Source of the DNA: Stomorhina lunata
Lineage: Eukaryota > Arthropoda > Insecta > Diptera > Rhiniidae
Length of the DNA stretch: 64,000 nucleotides
Direction of reading: 5' to 3'
NCBI GenBank assembly: GCA_933228675.1
Contig: OW121742.1
Coordinates: forward strand, 13,373,975-13,437,974
Of this stretch, positions 34,801 to 47,195 are shown piece after piece. The translations under genes and the position numbers were made by a program. Every line of letters starts with the position of its first letter. Within the stretch, counting starts at the first letter, position 1. The notes beneath the pieces are model-generated. The model worked only from the letters and a program-made list of their open reading frames with translations. It searched no databases and was not told the DNA's origin.

Positions 34801-36935
34801 TCAAAAATTTCCTATTTTTATAGGAAATTTTTCAAAAATTTCCTATTTTTATAGGAAATTTTTCAAAAATTTCCTATTTTTATAGGAAATTTTTCAAAAA
34901 TTTCCTATTTTTATAGGAAATTTTTCAAAAATTTCCTATTTTTATAGGAAATTTTTCAAAAATTTCCTATTTTTATAGGAAATTTTTCAAAAATTTCCTA
35001 TTTTTATAGGAAATTTTTCAAAAATTTCCTATTTTTATAGGAAATTTTTCAAAAATTTCCTATTTTTATAGGAAATTTTTCAAAAATTTCCTATTTTTAT
35101 AGGAAATTTTTCAAAAATTTCCTATTTTTATAGGAAATTTTTCAAAAATTTCCTATTTTTATAGGAAATTTTTCAAAAATTTCCTATTTTTATAGGAAAT
35201 TTTTCAAAAATTTCCTATTTTTATAGGAAATTTTTCAAAAATATCCTATTTTTATAGGAAATTTTTCAAAAATTTCCTATTTTCATAGGAAATTTTTCAA
35301 AAATTTCCTATTTTTATAGGAAATTTTTCAAAAATTTCCTATTTTTATAGGAAATTTTTCAAAAATTTCCTATTTTTATAGGAAATTTTTCAAAAATTTC
35401 CTATTTTTATAGGAAATTTTTCAAAAATTTCCTATTTTTATAGGAAATTTTTCAAAAATTTCCTATTTTTATAGGAAATTTTTCAAAAATTTCCTATTTT
35501 TATAGGAAATTTTTCAAAAATTTCCTATTTTTATAGGAAATTTTTCAAAAATTTCCTATTTTTATAGGAAATTTTTCAAAAATTTCCTATTTTTATAGGA
35601 AATTTTTCAAAAATTTCCTATTTTTATAGGAAATTTTTCAAAAATTTCCTATTTTTATAGGAAATTTTTCAAAAATTTCCTATTTTTATAGGAAATTTTT
35701 CAAAAATTTCCTATTTTTATATGAAATTTTTCAAAAATTTCCTATTTTTATAGGAAATTTTTCAAAAATTTCCTATTTTTATAGGAAATTTTTCAAAAAT
35801 TTCCTATTTTTATAGGAAATTTTTCAAAAATTTCCTATTTTTATAGGAAATTTTTCAAAAATTTCCTATTTTTATAGGAAATTTTTCAAAAATTTCCTAT
35901 TTTTATAGGAAATTTTTCAAAAATTTCCTATTTTTATAGGAAATTTTTCAAAAATTTCCTATTTTTATAGGAAATTTTTCAAAAATTTCCTATTTTTATA
36001 GGAAAATTTTCAAAAATTTCCTATTTTTATAGGAAATTTTTCAAAAATTTCCTATTTTTATAGGAAATTTTTCAAAAATTTCCTATTTTTATAGGAAATT
36101 TTTCAAAAATTTCCTATTTTTATAGGAAATTTTTCAAAAATTTCCTATTTTTATAGGAAATTTTTCAAAAATTTCCTATTTTTATAGGAAATTTTTCAAA
36201 AATTTCCTATTTTTATAGGAAATTTTTCAAAAATTTCCTATTTTTATAGGAAATTTTTCAAAAATTTCCTATTTTTATAGGAAATTTTTCAAAAATTTCC
36301 TATTTTTATAGGAAATTTTTCAAAAATTTCTTATTTTTATAGGAAATTTTTCAAAAATTTCCTATTTTTATAGGAAATTTTTCAAAAATTTCCTATTTTT
36401 ATAGGAAATTTTTCAAAAATTTCCTATTTTTATAGGAAATTTTTCAAAAATTTCCTATTTTTATAGGAAATTTTTCAAAAATTTCCTATTTTTATAGGAA
36501 ATTTTTCAAAAATTTCCTATTTTTATAGAAAATTTTTCAAAAAATTTCCTATTTTGATAGGAAATTTTTTAAAAATTTCCTATTTTTATATAAAATTTTT
36601 CAAAAATTTCCTATTTTTATATAAAATTTTTCAAAAATTTCCTATTTTTATAGGAAATTTTTAAAAATTTCCTATCATTACAGGAAATTTTTCAAAAATT
36701 TCCTATCATTATAGGAAATTTTTCAAAAATTTCCTATCATTATAGGAAATTTTTCAAAAATTTCCTATCATTATAGGAAATTTTTCAAAAATTTCCTATT
36801 ATTATAGGAAATTTTTCAAAAATTTCTTATTATTATAGGAAATTTTTAAAAAATTTCTTATTATTATAGGAAATTTTTCAAAAATTTCTTATTATTATAG
36901 AAAATTTTTCAAAAATTTCTTATTAAAAATTTTGG
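31861..36935 (+). repeat. 31-bp satellite array H, about 160 units
   Basis: The unit has two parts. TTTCCTATTTTTATAGGAAA is an inverted repeat with 8-bp arms around TTTT, and TTTTTCAAAAA is a near-palindrome; 20 + 11 gives 31. Units are diverged up to about 32600 and nearly identical from there to about 36500. At about 33690-34150 a run of consecutive units carries TTTTCATAGG in place of TTTTTATAGG. The right edge has a CATTATAGG variant. Confidence 0.97.
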
Positions 36936-38059
36936 TTTAGAAATAAAAAAAAATTTTAAAAACCCCAAAATGTATGCCCTGGTCTATATTGATATCATAA
37001 ATCCTGAAGATAGACCATATTTTTAATTTATTCATTAAATTGTTATTATTTTCATTAAGAAATTTTCTTTATGACCCAAAAATATACAAAACTACTTAAG
37101 TTAATGGCCAAGTAAAAAACATAATTTTATTATATTTTTCCCAACATAAAACATCTCAAAGTAAACGTTTTGAAAATCACATAAAGAAAAGAGCAACTGC
37201 CTAAAGGTAGACTATAAAATTTTAAAGAAAAGAAAATTTAAAATTTCTAGATGACCTCGGCAACAAAGGTTATGTTGTAATAAATTATAATTTTACTACT
37301 TGTGGGTAGTACTACCACAGGAAATATTTTTTATATTTTATAAGCACTTGGAGAAAATATTTAGTACCTTAATTTTGTAGTCATAAACAAAAAAGAAACT
37401 GGTAATATTTCATTAACTTATTACTACACCTTAAAATTAGAGGGTGGCTATTTATATTAAGAAACGAATATTTTTAGAATTTTAGAGAAAATTAAGTTGC
37501 CTTCCTTTTGCAAAATGAGCTTACAAGTAATAGATAATGTAATGACAATAGTAATTAAAAAATCTGAAGTTATTAAGATTTTGTAGTTCTCTTGCTATAA
37601 GTATCGCCCTTAATTTACCATAATTTTGGGTCTTCTTTGAGTATTTTTTCGTTATGACATATTTATGCTTTGAAAGAATTATTTCTTGATATTTTCCTTT
37701 TTGAATACATAAGATTCTATATGTCACCTGAATATTTTTTTTTGCTGAAAAGAAGCAACTACCTACATTATTCATGATGCCCCAAAATCCTAAAGACCTT
37801 GAGTTTTTGGCAACAGAAGCTAGACACTAGAATTAAAACTCCTTTTGTCATTTGTCTTCGTAGCTGATAAGGTAAGTCCTCAACCAAAAAATTACCCAAG
37901 AAAAGTAAAACACAGTTAAAGATAATTATGTATTTATGGACAAAATATCGTCTTAATTAATCGCAAATTTTTTGTCAAATTACAAATAAGAGATGCAGTC
38001 AAATAACACAAAATCTGTGATCACTTAAAATGTTTAAAAAATTGTACCTTTAATCAGGG
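36936..38059. other. AT-rich spacer, no gene seen
   Basis: It contains weak motif forms such as GCCTAAAGGTAGAC (37199). Near 37980-38030 it has CTGTGATCACT words related to the 4.6-5.2 kb repeats. An 84-residue minus-strand frame has no recognisable features. Confidence 0.5.
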
Positions 38060-38220
38060 GTACGCAGCCCATACCACCAGAAGCCGAAGACTTTTTGTAA
38101 TTTTCGTAGATATCACGATCATTTATGAAACTCGTAAAAATGTGTATTAAAATCATTAACTTGGAATTTGTAACCGAATTGGGAATATTTCTCAAAACAT
38201 AATTTTTAGATATTTTCGAT
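38060..38220 (+). repeat. Dispersed repeat bordering an AT-rich array (copy 2)
   Basis: This is homologous to the repeat at 19890-20401. It shares CAGCCCATACCACCAG, CACGATCATT and GATATTTTCGAT, and is again followed at once by a GATAAAAA/CTATAGAAAA array. It lacks the MITE-like insert found there. Confidence 0.65.
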
Positions 38221-40290
38221 AGATTTTTTGATAAAAATTTTTTTCTTTGAAATATTTAAAAATTTTTTTTTTTTTTTTTTTTAAGAAAATTTTTCGATAA
38301 AAGAATTTTTCTATGAAAATTTTGAAAAAATAATATTTTTTTATCAAAAAATTTTCTTAAACAAAAATTTTCTTTAGAAATTTTTCGATAAAAATATTTT
38401 TCAATAGAAAAAAATTTTTGTTAAAAAATATTTGTATAAAAAAGTTTTTGGTAAAAATATTTTCTAAAGAAAAATTTTTGATAAAAAATGTTCTATAGAA
38501 AATTTTGATAAGAAAATTTTCTGTAGAAAAATTGTTGATAAAAAAATTTTCTATAGAAAAATTTTTTTTAAAAAAATATTCTATAAAAAAAATTTTGAAA
38601 AAAAATGTTTTTTAGAAAAATTTTTCATAAGAAAATTTTTTGATTAAAAAGTTTTCTATAGAAAAATGTTTGATAAAAAAATTTTTGATTAGAAAATTTT
38701 CTATAGAAAAATTTTTCATGAAAAAATTTTTGATAAAAAATTTTTGATTAGAAAATTTTTGATGAAAAAATTTTCTATAGAAAAATTTTTGATAAAAAAA
38801 TTTTCTATAGAAAAACTATTGATAAAAAAAATTTCTATAGAAAAATTTTTGATAAAAAAATTTTCTATAGAAAAATTTTTGATAAAAAAATTTTCTATAG
38901 AAAAATTTTTGATAAAAAAATTTTCTATAGAAAAATTTTTGATAAAAATGTTGCTATAGAAACATTTTTGATGAAAAAAACATTCCTACAGACAAATTTT
39001 TCATAAAAAAATGTTTGATAAAAAATTTTCTATAGAAAAATTTTTGTTAAAAAATTTTCTATAGAAAAAGATTTGATGAAAAAAAATCTCTAAAGACAAA
39101 TTTTTGATAAAAAAATTTTCTATACAAAAGTTTTTGATAAAAAAATTTTATAAAAAATTTTTTGATAAAAAAAAATTCTTTAGAAAAAGTTTTGATAAAA
39201 AAAATGTTCTATAGAAAAAGTTTTGATAAAAAAATTTTCTATAGAAAAAGTTTTGACAAAAATGTTTCTATAGAAAAGTTTTTGATGATAAAAAAATTTC
39301 TATAGACAATTTTTTCATAAAAAAATGTTTGATAAAAAATTTTATATAGAAAAATTTTTGTTAAAAAATTTTCTTTAGAAAAAGTTTTAATGAAAAAAAA
39401 TTTCTAAAGACAAATTTTTGATAAAAAAATTTTTGATAAAAAAATTTTCTATAGAAAAAATTCTCTATAGAAAAATTGTTGATAAAAAACATTTTCTATA
39501 GGAAAATTTTTGTTAAAAAATTTTCTTTAGAAAAAGTTTTGATGAAAAAAAAATTCTAAAGACAAATTTTTGATAAAAAATTTTCTATACAAAAATTTTT
39601 GATAAAAAAATTTTATAAGAAAATTTTTGATAAAATAATTTTTTATAGAAAAATTTTTGATAAAAAAAATTTTATGGGAAAATAATAAAAAAAATTGTTT
39701 GTAGGAAAACTTTTAATAAAAAATTTTCTATAGAAAAATTTTTGATAAAAAGATTTTCTATAGGCAAATTTTTGATAAAAAAATAATTTTATAGAAAAAT
39801 TTTTGATAAAAAATAGGAAAATTTTTAATAAACAAATTTTTTATAGGAGAGTTTTTAATAGAAATTTTGTTATAGAAACATTTTTGATAAAAAGATTTTC
39901 TCTACAAAAAATGTTGATAAAAAGATTTTCTATAGGCAAATTTTTGATAAAAAAAATTTTATAGAAAAATTTTTGATAAAAAATTTGTTGTAGGAAAATT
40001 TTCTATAGAAAAATTTTTGATAAAAATAGATTTTCTATAGACAAATTTTTGATAAAAAAAAAATTGTCTATAGAAAAATTTTTAATAAAAAAATTATCTA
40101 TAGAAGAATTTTTGATAAAAAAATTATCTATAGAAGAATTTTTGATAAAAAAATTTTCTATAGACAAGTTTTTAATAAAAAAATTTTCTATGGACTTATT
40201 TAAAAAAAAAAAAGAAAATTTTCTATAGAAAAATTTCAATAAAAAATTTTTTATAGAAAAATTTTTGATAAAAAAAAATTTTGATAAAAA
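38221..40290 (+). repeat. AT-rich 30-bp repeat array I
   Basis: The cleanest units (about 38790-38950) are exactly 30 bp: GATAAAAAAA, then TTTTCTATAG, then AAAAATTTTT. Elsewhere units vary by substitution and indel. Because 30 is a multiple of three, stop-free frames run through it on both strands without coding meaning. Confidence 0.9.
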
Positions 40291-40983
40291 AAATCGTACC
40301 TCTTATCGGTTTTTTCAAATATTTGTACGAAAACATAAAAGTGCGACTTTCTTTGAAACTATAAGAGATACAGCAAAATAAGCTTGAATATGTGATTACT
40401 GAAAAAAAAAGGATTATAAGGAAACGATAAAAGGATTTTTGAAAAGAAGTAAAAAAAATGCGTTTTTCCTAAAAACTACAAAAGAAAAACCCCAAATAGT
40501 TTCATTTTAACATTTCTTTGTATATTTATGTATATTTTTATCTAAACACTCTTTACCATATCTTTTACACATGCTCATGTCAAAAGTCAAAATACTACAA
40601 AGCCAAATCTTTTGTACCAACATTTCTAAGAGCCACTTTACCCGTTTAAACATGTTTAAACATGTTCCAAGTGAAATGCCAAGAAACTCAATTAACACAG
40701 AGTAAAAGAAAAAGAAATTTTATTTTTAGTTTTTCAAATATAAAAGATTTTTATTATTGTGTTACACTTACACATTCACAACAAAAGTCGTTTTTATCCA
40801 TAAGATTCTTTGCACTGCCAACTTCTAAGTACTTGCATGTATAATAAGTAGTTCCTGGTAAAAAGGAGCACCAACCATGAATGAATGCAGCTTTATGTAC
40901 TTCAAGTCTTCGAAGAAGTCTAACAAAATTATTGCAAGAATCAAAGAAACAAGAAAACTTAAAGTTTTCTTTTTTTCCAACTT

Positions 40984-40999
40984 GCCAAAAAGTATGCAA
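40984..40999 (-). promoter_or_regulatory. Candidate Su(Hw)-type insulator motif
   Basis: The top strand reads GCCAAAAAGTATGCAA, one change from the consensus. Confidence 0.47.
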
Positions 41000-41370
41000 C
41001 AAGAAATAACATGTACTTAAACATGATACCACAACATGGCAGCAGGAGCAACAACTATAACTAAAACTTTAAAAGCAACTAAAATGCCAGCATTGGCAAA
41101 AGGAAGTACAAACAAACTTCACGCATTTTATATAGCAATAGTTCTAGTTCTTCTTGGAAAGAGTTACTAGAAAAAAATGCCAGTTATTTAGTTGTTTTCT
41201 TGTATTTTTACTTTCTGCTTGTTTATTCTTGTTTGGTTTTGCTTTTTCTTGTGCAAGATAAACAAAAGATTTCTAAGAAAAACGTTAAAACTATGGTCTT
41301 GCCTACTTAAGCAACAACAACACCTTAGACTTACAAGCTAGAAACGAAGTTTTATATAACCTAAAAGTTA

Positions 41371-41383
41371 CCTAAAAGTATAC
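41371..41383 (-). promoter_or_regulatory. Candidate Su(Hw)-type insulator motif
   Basis: The top strand reads CCTAAAAGTATAC, preceded 11 bases upstream by a half-copy CCTAAAAGTTA. Confidence 0.38.
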
Positions 41384-41516
41384 TTTAGTCTTAGTTTATA
41401 TTTTTATACATACTTGCATGTATTTATAAATAACTTTCTCCAATAGAGGTGTGTTAATAAATTAAAAGCTTGTTCTAAATTCGATATAAATTGAAATCTG
41501 AAAAGTCTTAAATATA

Positions 41517-41532
41517 TTGCATACTTTCAGGC
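41517..41532 (+). promoter_or_regulatory. Candidate Su(Hw)-type insulator motif
   Basis: TTGCATACTTTCAGGC, one change from the consensus and including the final GGC. Confidence 0.5.
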
Positions 41533-42055
41533 GCCATATAAATCGCGCCAATATAGGGTATCTTTGAGAAGGTCTTAATCGTTCGTTATCCTTTATTTTT
41601 GGATACATTAGTTGCAAGTTTTCTAAGAAGACTTTGAAATTATATTGCTACTTAAAAGTGAACAGAGATATAGATAACAAACACCTGCTATAGCATTTCT
41701 TGGTACTTACAGACGAACTATAGAACATAGTAATCGTCTTTACTAGCTACGTTGTAAACTTTAAAAATACAATAGAATATATTTAGTCCTTGTTGTATTT
41801 TTCTTAGAAAACATTACCAAAATAAACAATAAATGTAGAAAAGCGACTTAATATTTATTTTATATTTTTACTATTGTTCTGACAAAAAATTGCTTACACA
41901 GCAAAATTTATGAAATAAATCTTAAGTCTGTTTTTTGCCGCATACTCTTTTCTAAGAAAAAAGAAAATCTCTAATAAATTGAAATATTTAGTAAAGTTAG
42001 AGCTAAAGTAGAGATCATGGAAAAAATTCCTATCAAAAATTTAAGATTTTTTGAA

Positions 42056-44310
42056 AAATAAAAATTTTTCTATAGAAAAATTTTAAATTAACAAAAAATT
42101 TTCTTTAGAACAATTTTAAATTAACAAATATTTTTCTATAGAAAAATTTTTTACTAACGAAAATTTTTCTATAGAAAAATTTTTTACTAACGAAAATATT
42201 TCTATAGAAAAATTTTTTATTAACGAAAATTTTCCTATAGAAAAATTTTTTACTAACGAAAATTTTTCTATAGAAAAATTTTTTACTAACGAAAATTTTT
42301 CTATAGAAAAATTTTTTACTAACGAAAATTTTTCTATAGAAAAATTTTTTACTAACGAAAATTTTTCTATAGAAAAATTTTTTACTAACGAAAATTTTTC
42401 TATAGAAAAATTTTTTTACTAACGAAAATTTTTCTATAGAAAAATTTTTTACTAACGAAAATTTTTCTATAGAAAAATTTTTTACTAACGAAAATTTTTC
42501 TATAGAAAAATTTTTTACCAACGAAAATTTTTCTATAGAAAAATTTTTTACTAACGAAAATTTTTCTATAGAAACATTTTTTGCTAACGAAAATTTTTCT
42601 ATAGAAAAATTTTTTACTAACAAAATTTTTTCTATAGAGAAATTTTTTAGTAACGAAAATTTTTCTATAAGAAAATTTTTTACTAACGAAAATTTTTCTA
42701 TAGAAAAGTTTTTACTAACGAAAATTTTTCTATAGAAAAATTTTTTACTAACGAAAATTTTTATATAGAAAAATTTTTTACTAACGAAAATTTTTCTATA
42801 GAAAACTTTTTTACTGACGAAAATTTTTCTATAGAAAAACTTTTACTAAAGAAAATTTTTCTATAGAAAAATTTTTTCTAACGAAAATTTTCTATAGAAA
42901 AATTTTAAATTAACAAAAATTTTTCTAAAAATTTTTCAGTAGAAAAATTGTTTACTACTATAAATTTTCTATAGAATAATATTTTACTAATGAAATGTTA
43001 ACGAAAAGTTTTTAATAAAAGAATTTTTTTCAAACGAAAATTTTTTTTTTTTTTTCAAACGAAAAATTTTTTTTTTTTCTTTAGAAAAATTTTTGGGAAA
43101 AGAAATTCTATAGAAAAATTTTTGATAAAAAAAAATCTATTGAAACATATTTGATAAAAAAAAATTTCTTTAGAAAAATTTTTCAAAAAATAAATTTTTA
43201 GAGAAAAATTTTTATAATAAAATTTTCTATAGAAAAATTTTTATAATAAAATTTTCTATAGAAAAATTTTTAATAAATTAAATTTCTACAGATAAATTAA
43301 AAAATAATTTCTATAGAAAGGTTTTTGATAAAATTTTTTTTTTTATAAAACATTTTTCTATAGAACATTTTGCTGTCAAAAATTTTTCTAAGAAAAAAGA
43401 ATTATCGAAAATTTTTCTACAGAATTTTTTTTTTTCAAAAATTTTTCTATAGAAAATTTATTTATTGGCAATTTTTTTATATAAAATACTTTTATCAAAA
43501 ATTTTTCTATACAAAATTTTCTCAAGGAAATTTTTTGATAAACAAATTTTCTCAAGGAAATTTTTTGATAAAAAATTTTCTCATTAAAATTTTTTATAGA
43601 AACATTATTGATAAAAATATTTTATATAAAAAATTTTTGATAAAAAAATTTTCTATAGAAAAATTTTTGATAAAAAAATTTTTTATAGAAAAATTTTTGA
43701 TAAAAAAATTTTCGATAGAAAAATTTTTTTATAAACAAATTTTAATAAAAAATTTTCTATAAAAAAATTGTGTATAATATAATTTTTGATAAAAAATTCT
43801 TTAGAAATATTTTTGATAAAAAAATTTTCTCTATAAAACTTTTTGATAAAAAAATTTTCTATAGAAAACATTTTGATAAAAATATTTTCAATTAAAAAAT
43901 TTTTAATACAAAAATTTTCAATAGAAATATTTTTAATAAAAAAAGTTTTTAATAGAAACATTTTTATAATTTTTTTTTTAATGAAAATTTTTTTTATCGA
44001 CATATTTTTTATATAAAATATTTTTATCAATAATTTTCCTATAAAAAATTTTAATGAAAAAATTTTTTTATCAAAAATTTGTTTATCAAAAAATTTCCTT
44101 GAGAAAATTTTTTATAGAAACATTTTTGATAAAAATATTTTAGAAAAATTTTTGAAAAAAAAATCTGTAGAAAAACTTTCGATAATTTTTTTTTTTCTTA
44201 CAAAAATTTTTGACAACAAGTTTTTCTATAGAAAAATTTTTGATAAAAAAAAATTTATAAAAAAATTTTAATTTTTGATAAAAAAAAATATTCTCTAGAA
44301 AATTGTTGAA
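42056..44310 (+). repeat. AT-rich 33-bp then 30-bp array J
   Basis: From about 42110 to 42900 the unit is 33 bp: TTACTAACGAAAATT plus TTTCTATAGAAAAATTTT, again with CTATAG at the centre. From about 43080 to 44310 it becomes the diverged 30-bp GATAAAAA form. A 172-residue minus-strand frame is a repeat translation allowed by the 33-bp period. Confidence 0.9.
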
Positions 44311-45913
44311 ATTTTTCGATCTCTTCAGGAGGAGTATCCCTACTTTTAGACAGATCGAAAACCTCGCATTATTACCTAATTGACAAACACAATCATTACG
44401 AATTATGTTTGTAAACTTCAAACTGGTTTTCATAAATAATAAATGTAACAGATTGGGATCAAATACAAATAATTTTTTTCCTTTTTAGTTTTCTATAAAA
44501 AAAATGTTTATATTTTTTTTTTTTAATTTTCTATAGAAAAGTTTTTGATAAAAATATTAAAAAAAAGTCTGTTGGACATATTTTTTTTCCTGAGCCAGAT
44601 TTTCTTTTGATTATCGATTCCTTCTTATACAATTTAGAGGCTTTGAAATAGTGCGACTATAAACTTTATTCCAAGTAAAAATATTTTGACATATTTTTCC
44701 CGCTGTCAATTTTCAACGAAATAACATTTAAAATTATTGATTTTAAAACAATTGTATGGGACATATCTATAACAGCTGAAGTGATCAAAAAATACATTGT
44801 GTTTTGGCTGAAATGGCAAATTCATATTTCACTTGAAACACTCCTTATTAGCAAAACTTTGCAGTTTTTTTATATAGAAATCCGCCTAAAAACCCTTTGC
44901 GCTTTAAGCTCTTTAAACCACTTAGTCAAACATCTCAATCAAACAAAATCCCCTAAGCTTTTTAAATACTCATAAATTTTCTTTCGCTTTTCTCCCGCTT
45001 TCAAATCCAAAGAAATCTAGTAACTATTTATAATGTTTAACGAATCATTTTAACAAAATAAATTACAAACTGTAGAATTTTGTGCCAAAAACAATAATTC
45101 TTTCATATTAAACCGAAACAAATGAAATCATCAAGTAGTTTTACGATATAATAATGGCAACGTTCTTCTGCAGCATTTGCCATATTTTTTTTGCTTTTGG
45201 CTCAAATCCAAATTTGAAGAATACCAGAAGCAAAAACAACGGAATTGTTTCCATTGTCAGCACTATTTGCTTGGAAACGAAAATGAAACGTAGGAAAAGT
45301 GGAAAAACTGTTGGACATGTTAGAAGAAGGTTATTTAAGGAAATGTCTGTTTCTTATTTGCTCCATTGACCATGGACCATGAAGTTGAAAATACATTCGT
45401 GTTATAAATGTAAAATATTTCCATTTTCCTGTACTTTCTTGTAGTTAGTTATTCTATAAAATGATTATGTCCGCTTTCATTTACTTAGAGTTTGAGTAGA
45501 ATTATGACTTTGTCTGTCTTTGGAACAGAGTTAAAGACAAAAGCAGTTATAGGAATAGAAGATAAATAGATGACTAAAATATAAATAATTTAAATTTCCA
45601 AATATCTAGTAATTTATATAAAGTTTTGAAAGATTTTGGTAAACCAATGACGGCATCTGCTAAAAATTGTAACAAAATTTGCCCCATGATAAAAAGCTTT
45701 CACTTAGAACTTAAGTATTTTTTGACAGACAGACGGACTGCATTAAAAGTCTGGTCCATTAACAGTCGGTAGACACGAAAGTCTTTATTATGAGAAATCC
45801 TTAATGAGCAAAGGTCATGTTTTTGCTAAATAATTTATACAATAAAATAAACTGTAAAGCCACAAAGTTAAGACGATCAATAGCGGCTAAATTAAACCCT
45901 ACACCTACAATAA
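44311..45913. other. Spacer between array J and the first 12-bp array
   Basis: No gene is supported. A 71-residue plus-strand frame at 45154-45369 starts with ATG but has no recognisable domain and no sign of selection that I can judge. A stray GATAAAAATATTAAAAAAAAG piece near 44545 matches the right edge of array F2. Confidence 0.45.
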
Positions 45914-47195
45914 GACATAGACTAAGACTAGACTAAGAATAAGATAGATACTAAGACATAAACTAAGACATAGACTAAGACATAGACTACGACATAGACT
46001 AAGACATAGACTAAGACATAGACTAAGACATAGACTAAGACATAGACTAAGACATAGACTAAGACATAGACTAAGACATAGACTAAGACATAGACTAAGA
46101 CATAGACTAAGACATAGACTAAGACATAGACTAAGACATAGACTAAGACATAGACTAAGACATAGACTAAGACATAGACTAAGACATAGACTAAGACATA
46201 GACTAAGACATAGACTAAGACATGGACTAAGACATAAACTAAGACATAGACTAAGACATAGACTAAGACATAGACTAAGACATAGACTAAGACATAGACT
46301 AAGACATAGACTAAGACATAGACTAAGACATAGACTAAGACATAGACTAAGACATAGACTAAGACATAGACTAAGACATAGACTAAGACATAGACTAAAA
46401 CATAGACTAAGACATAGACTAAGACAAAGACTAAGACATAGACTAAGACATAGACTAAGATATAGACTAAGACATAGACTAAGACATAGACTAAGCATAG
46501 ACTAAGACATAGACTAAGACATAGACTAAGACATAGACTAAGACATAGACTAAGACATAGACTAAGACATAGACTAAGACATAGACTAAGACATAGACTA
46601 AGACATAGACTAAGACATAGACTAAGACATAGACTAAGACATAGACTAAGACATAGACTAAGACATAGACTAAGACATAGACTAAGACATAGACTAAGAC
46701 ATAGACTAAGACATAGACTAAGACATAGACTAAGACATAGACTAAGACATAGACTAAAACATAGACTAAGACATAGACTAAGACATAGACTAAGACATAG
46801 ACTAAGACATAGACTAAGACATAGACTAAGACATAGACTAAGACATAGACTAAGACATAGACTAAGACATAGACTAAGACATAGACTAAGACATAGACTA
46901 AGACATAGACTAAGACATAGACTAAGACATAGACTAAGACATAGACTAAGACATAGACTAAGACATAGACTAAGACATAGACTAAGACATAGACTAAGAC
47001 ATAGACTAAGACATAGACTAAGACATAGACTAAGACATAGACTAAGACATAGACTAAGATATAGACTAAGACATATACTAAGACATAGACTAAGACATAG
47101 ACTAATACATAGACCAAGACATAGACTAAGACATAGACTAAGACTAAGACATAGACTAAGACATAGACTAAGACATAGACTAAGACATAGACTAA
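45914..47195 (-). repeat. 12-bp satellite array K, about 105 units
   Basis: The top-strand unit is GACTAAGACATA. Nearly all units are identical; one lost base near 46495 shifts the register. The unit has no stop in some frames, so long (CLSL)n and (VYVL)n translations arise; they are not proteins. It is the reverse complement of the array at 49.4-51.0 kb. Confidence 0.97.

Larger units (their letters stand above)
40291..42055. other. Spacer with three candidate insulator motifs
   Basis: Up to about 40410 it carries AGATACAGCAAAATAAGC-type words of the 4.6-5.2 kb repeat family. The remainder is non-repetitive. Short frames here have no recognisable domain. Confidence 0.5.

Noticed and set aside
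37199..37212. GCCTAAAGGTAGAC (and similar at 51713) as further insulator motifs
   Set aside because: They have lost the TATGC core that defines the site. They may be decayed copies, so they were not counted.
42105..42623. 172-residue Lys/Phe/Ser-rich open frame
   Set aside because: It is the translation of a 33-bp satellite. A period divisible by three keeps frames open without selection.
45154..45369. 71-residue open frame beginning with ATG in unique DNA
   Set aside because: It has no recognisable domain, no clear promoter or splice context, and a length expected by chance in a window of this size.
45905..47117. Two open frames of about 200 residues on the minus strand, (LCLS)n and (VYVL)n
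   Set aside because: They are the same 12-bp repeat read in two frames because of one lost base near 46495. They are not proteins.
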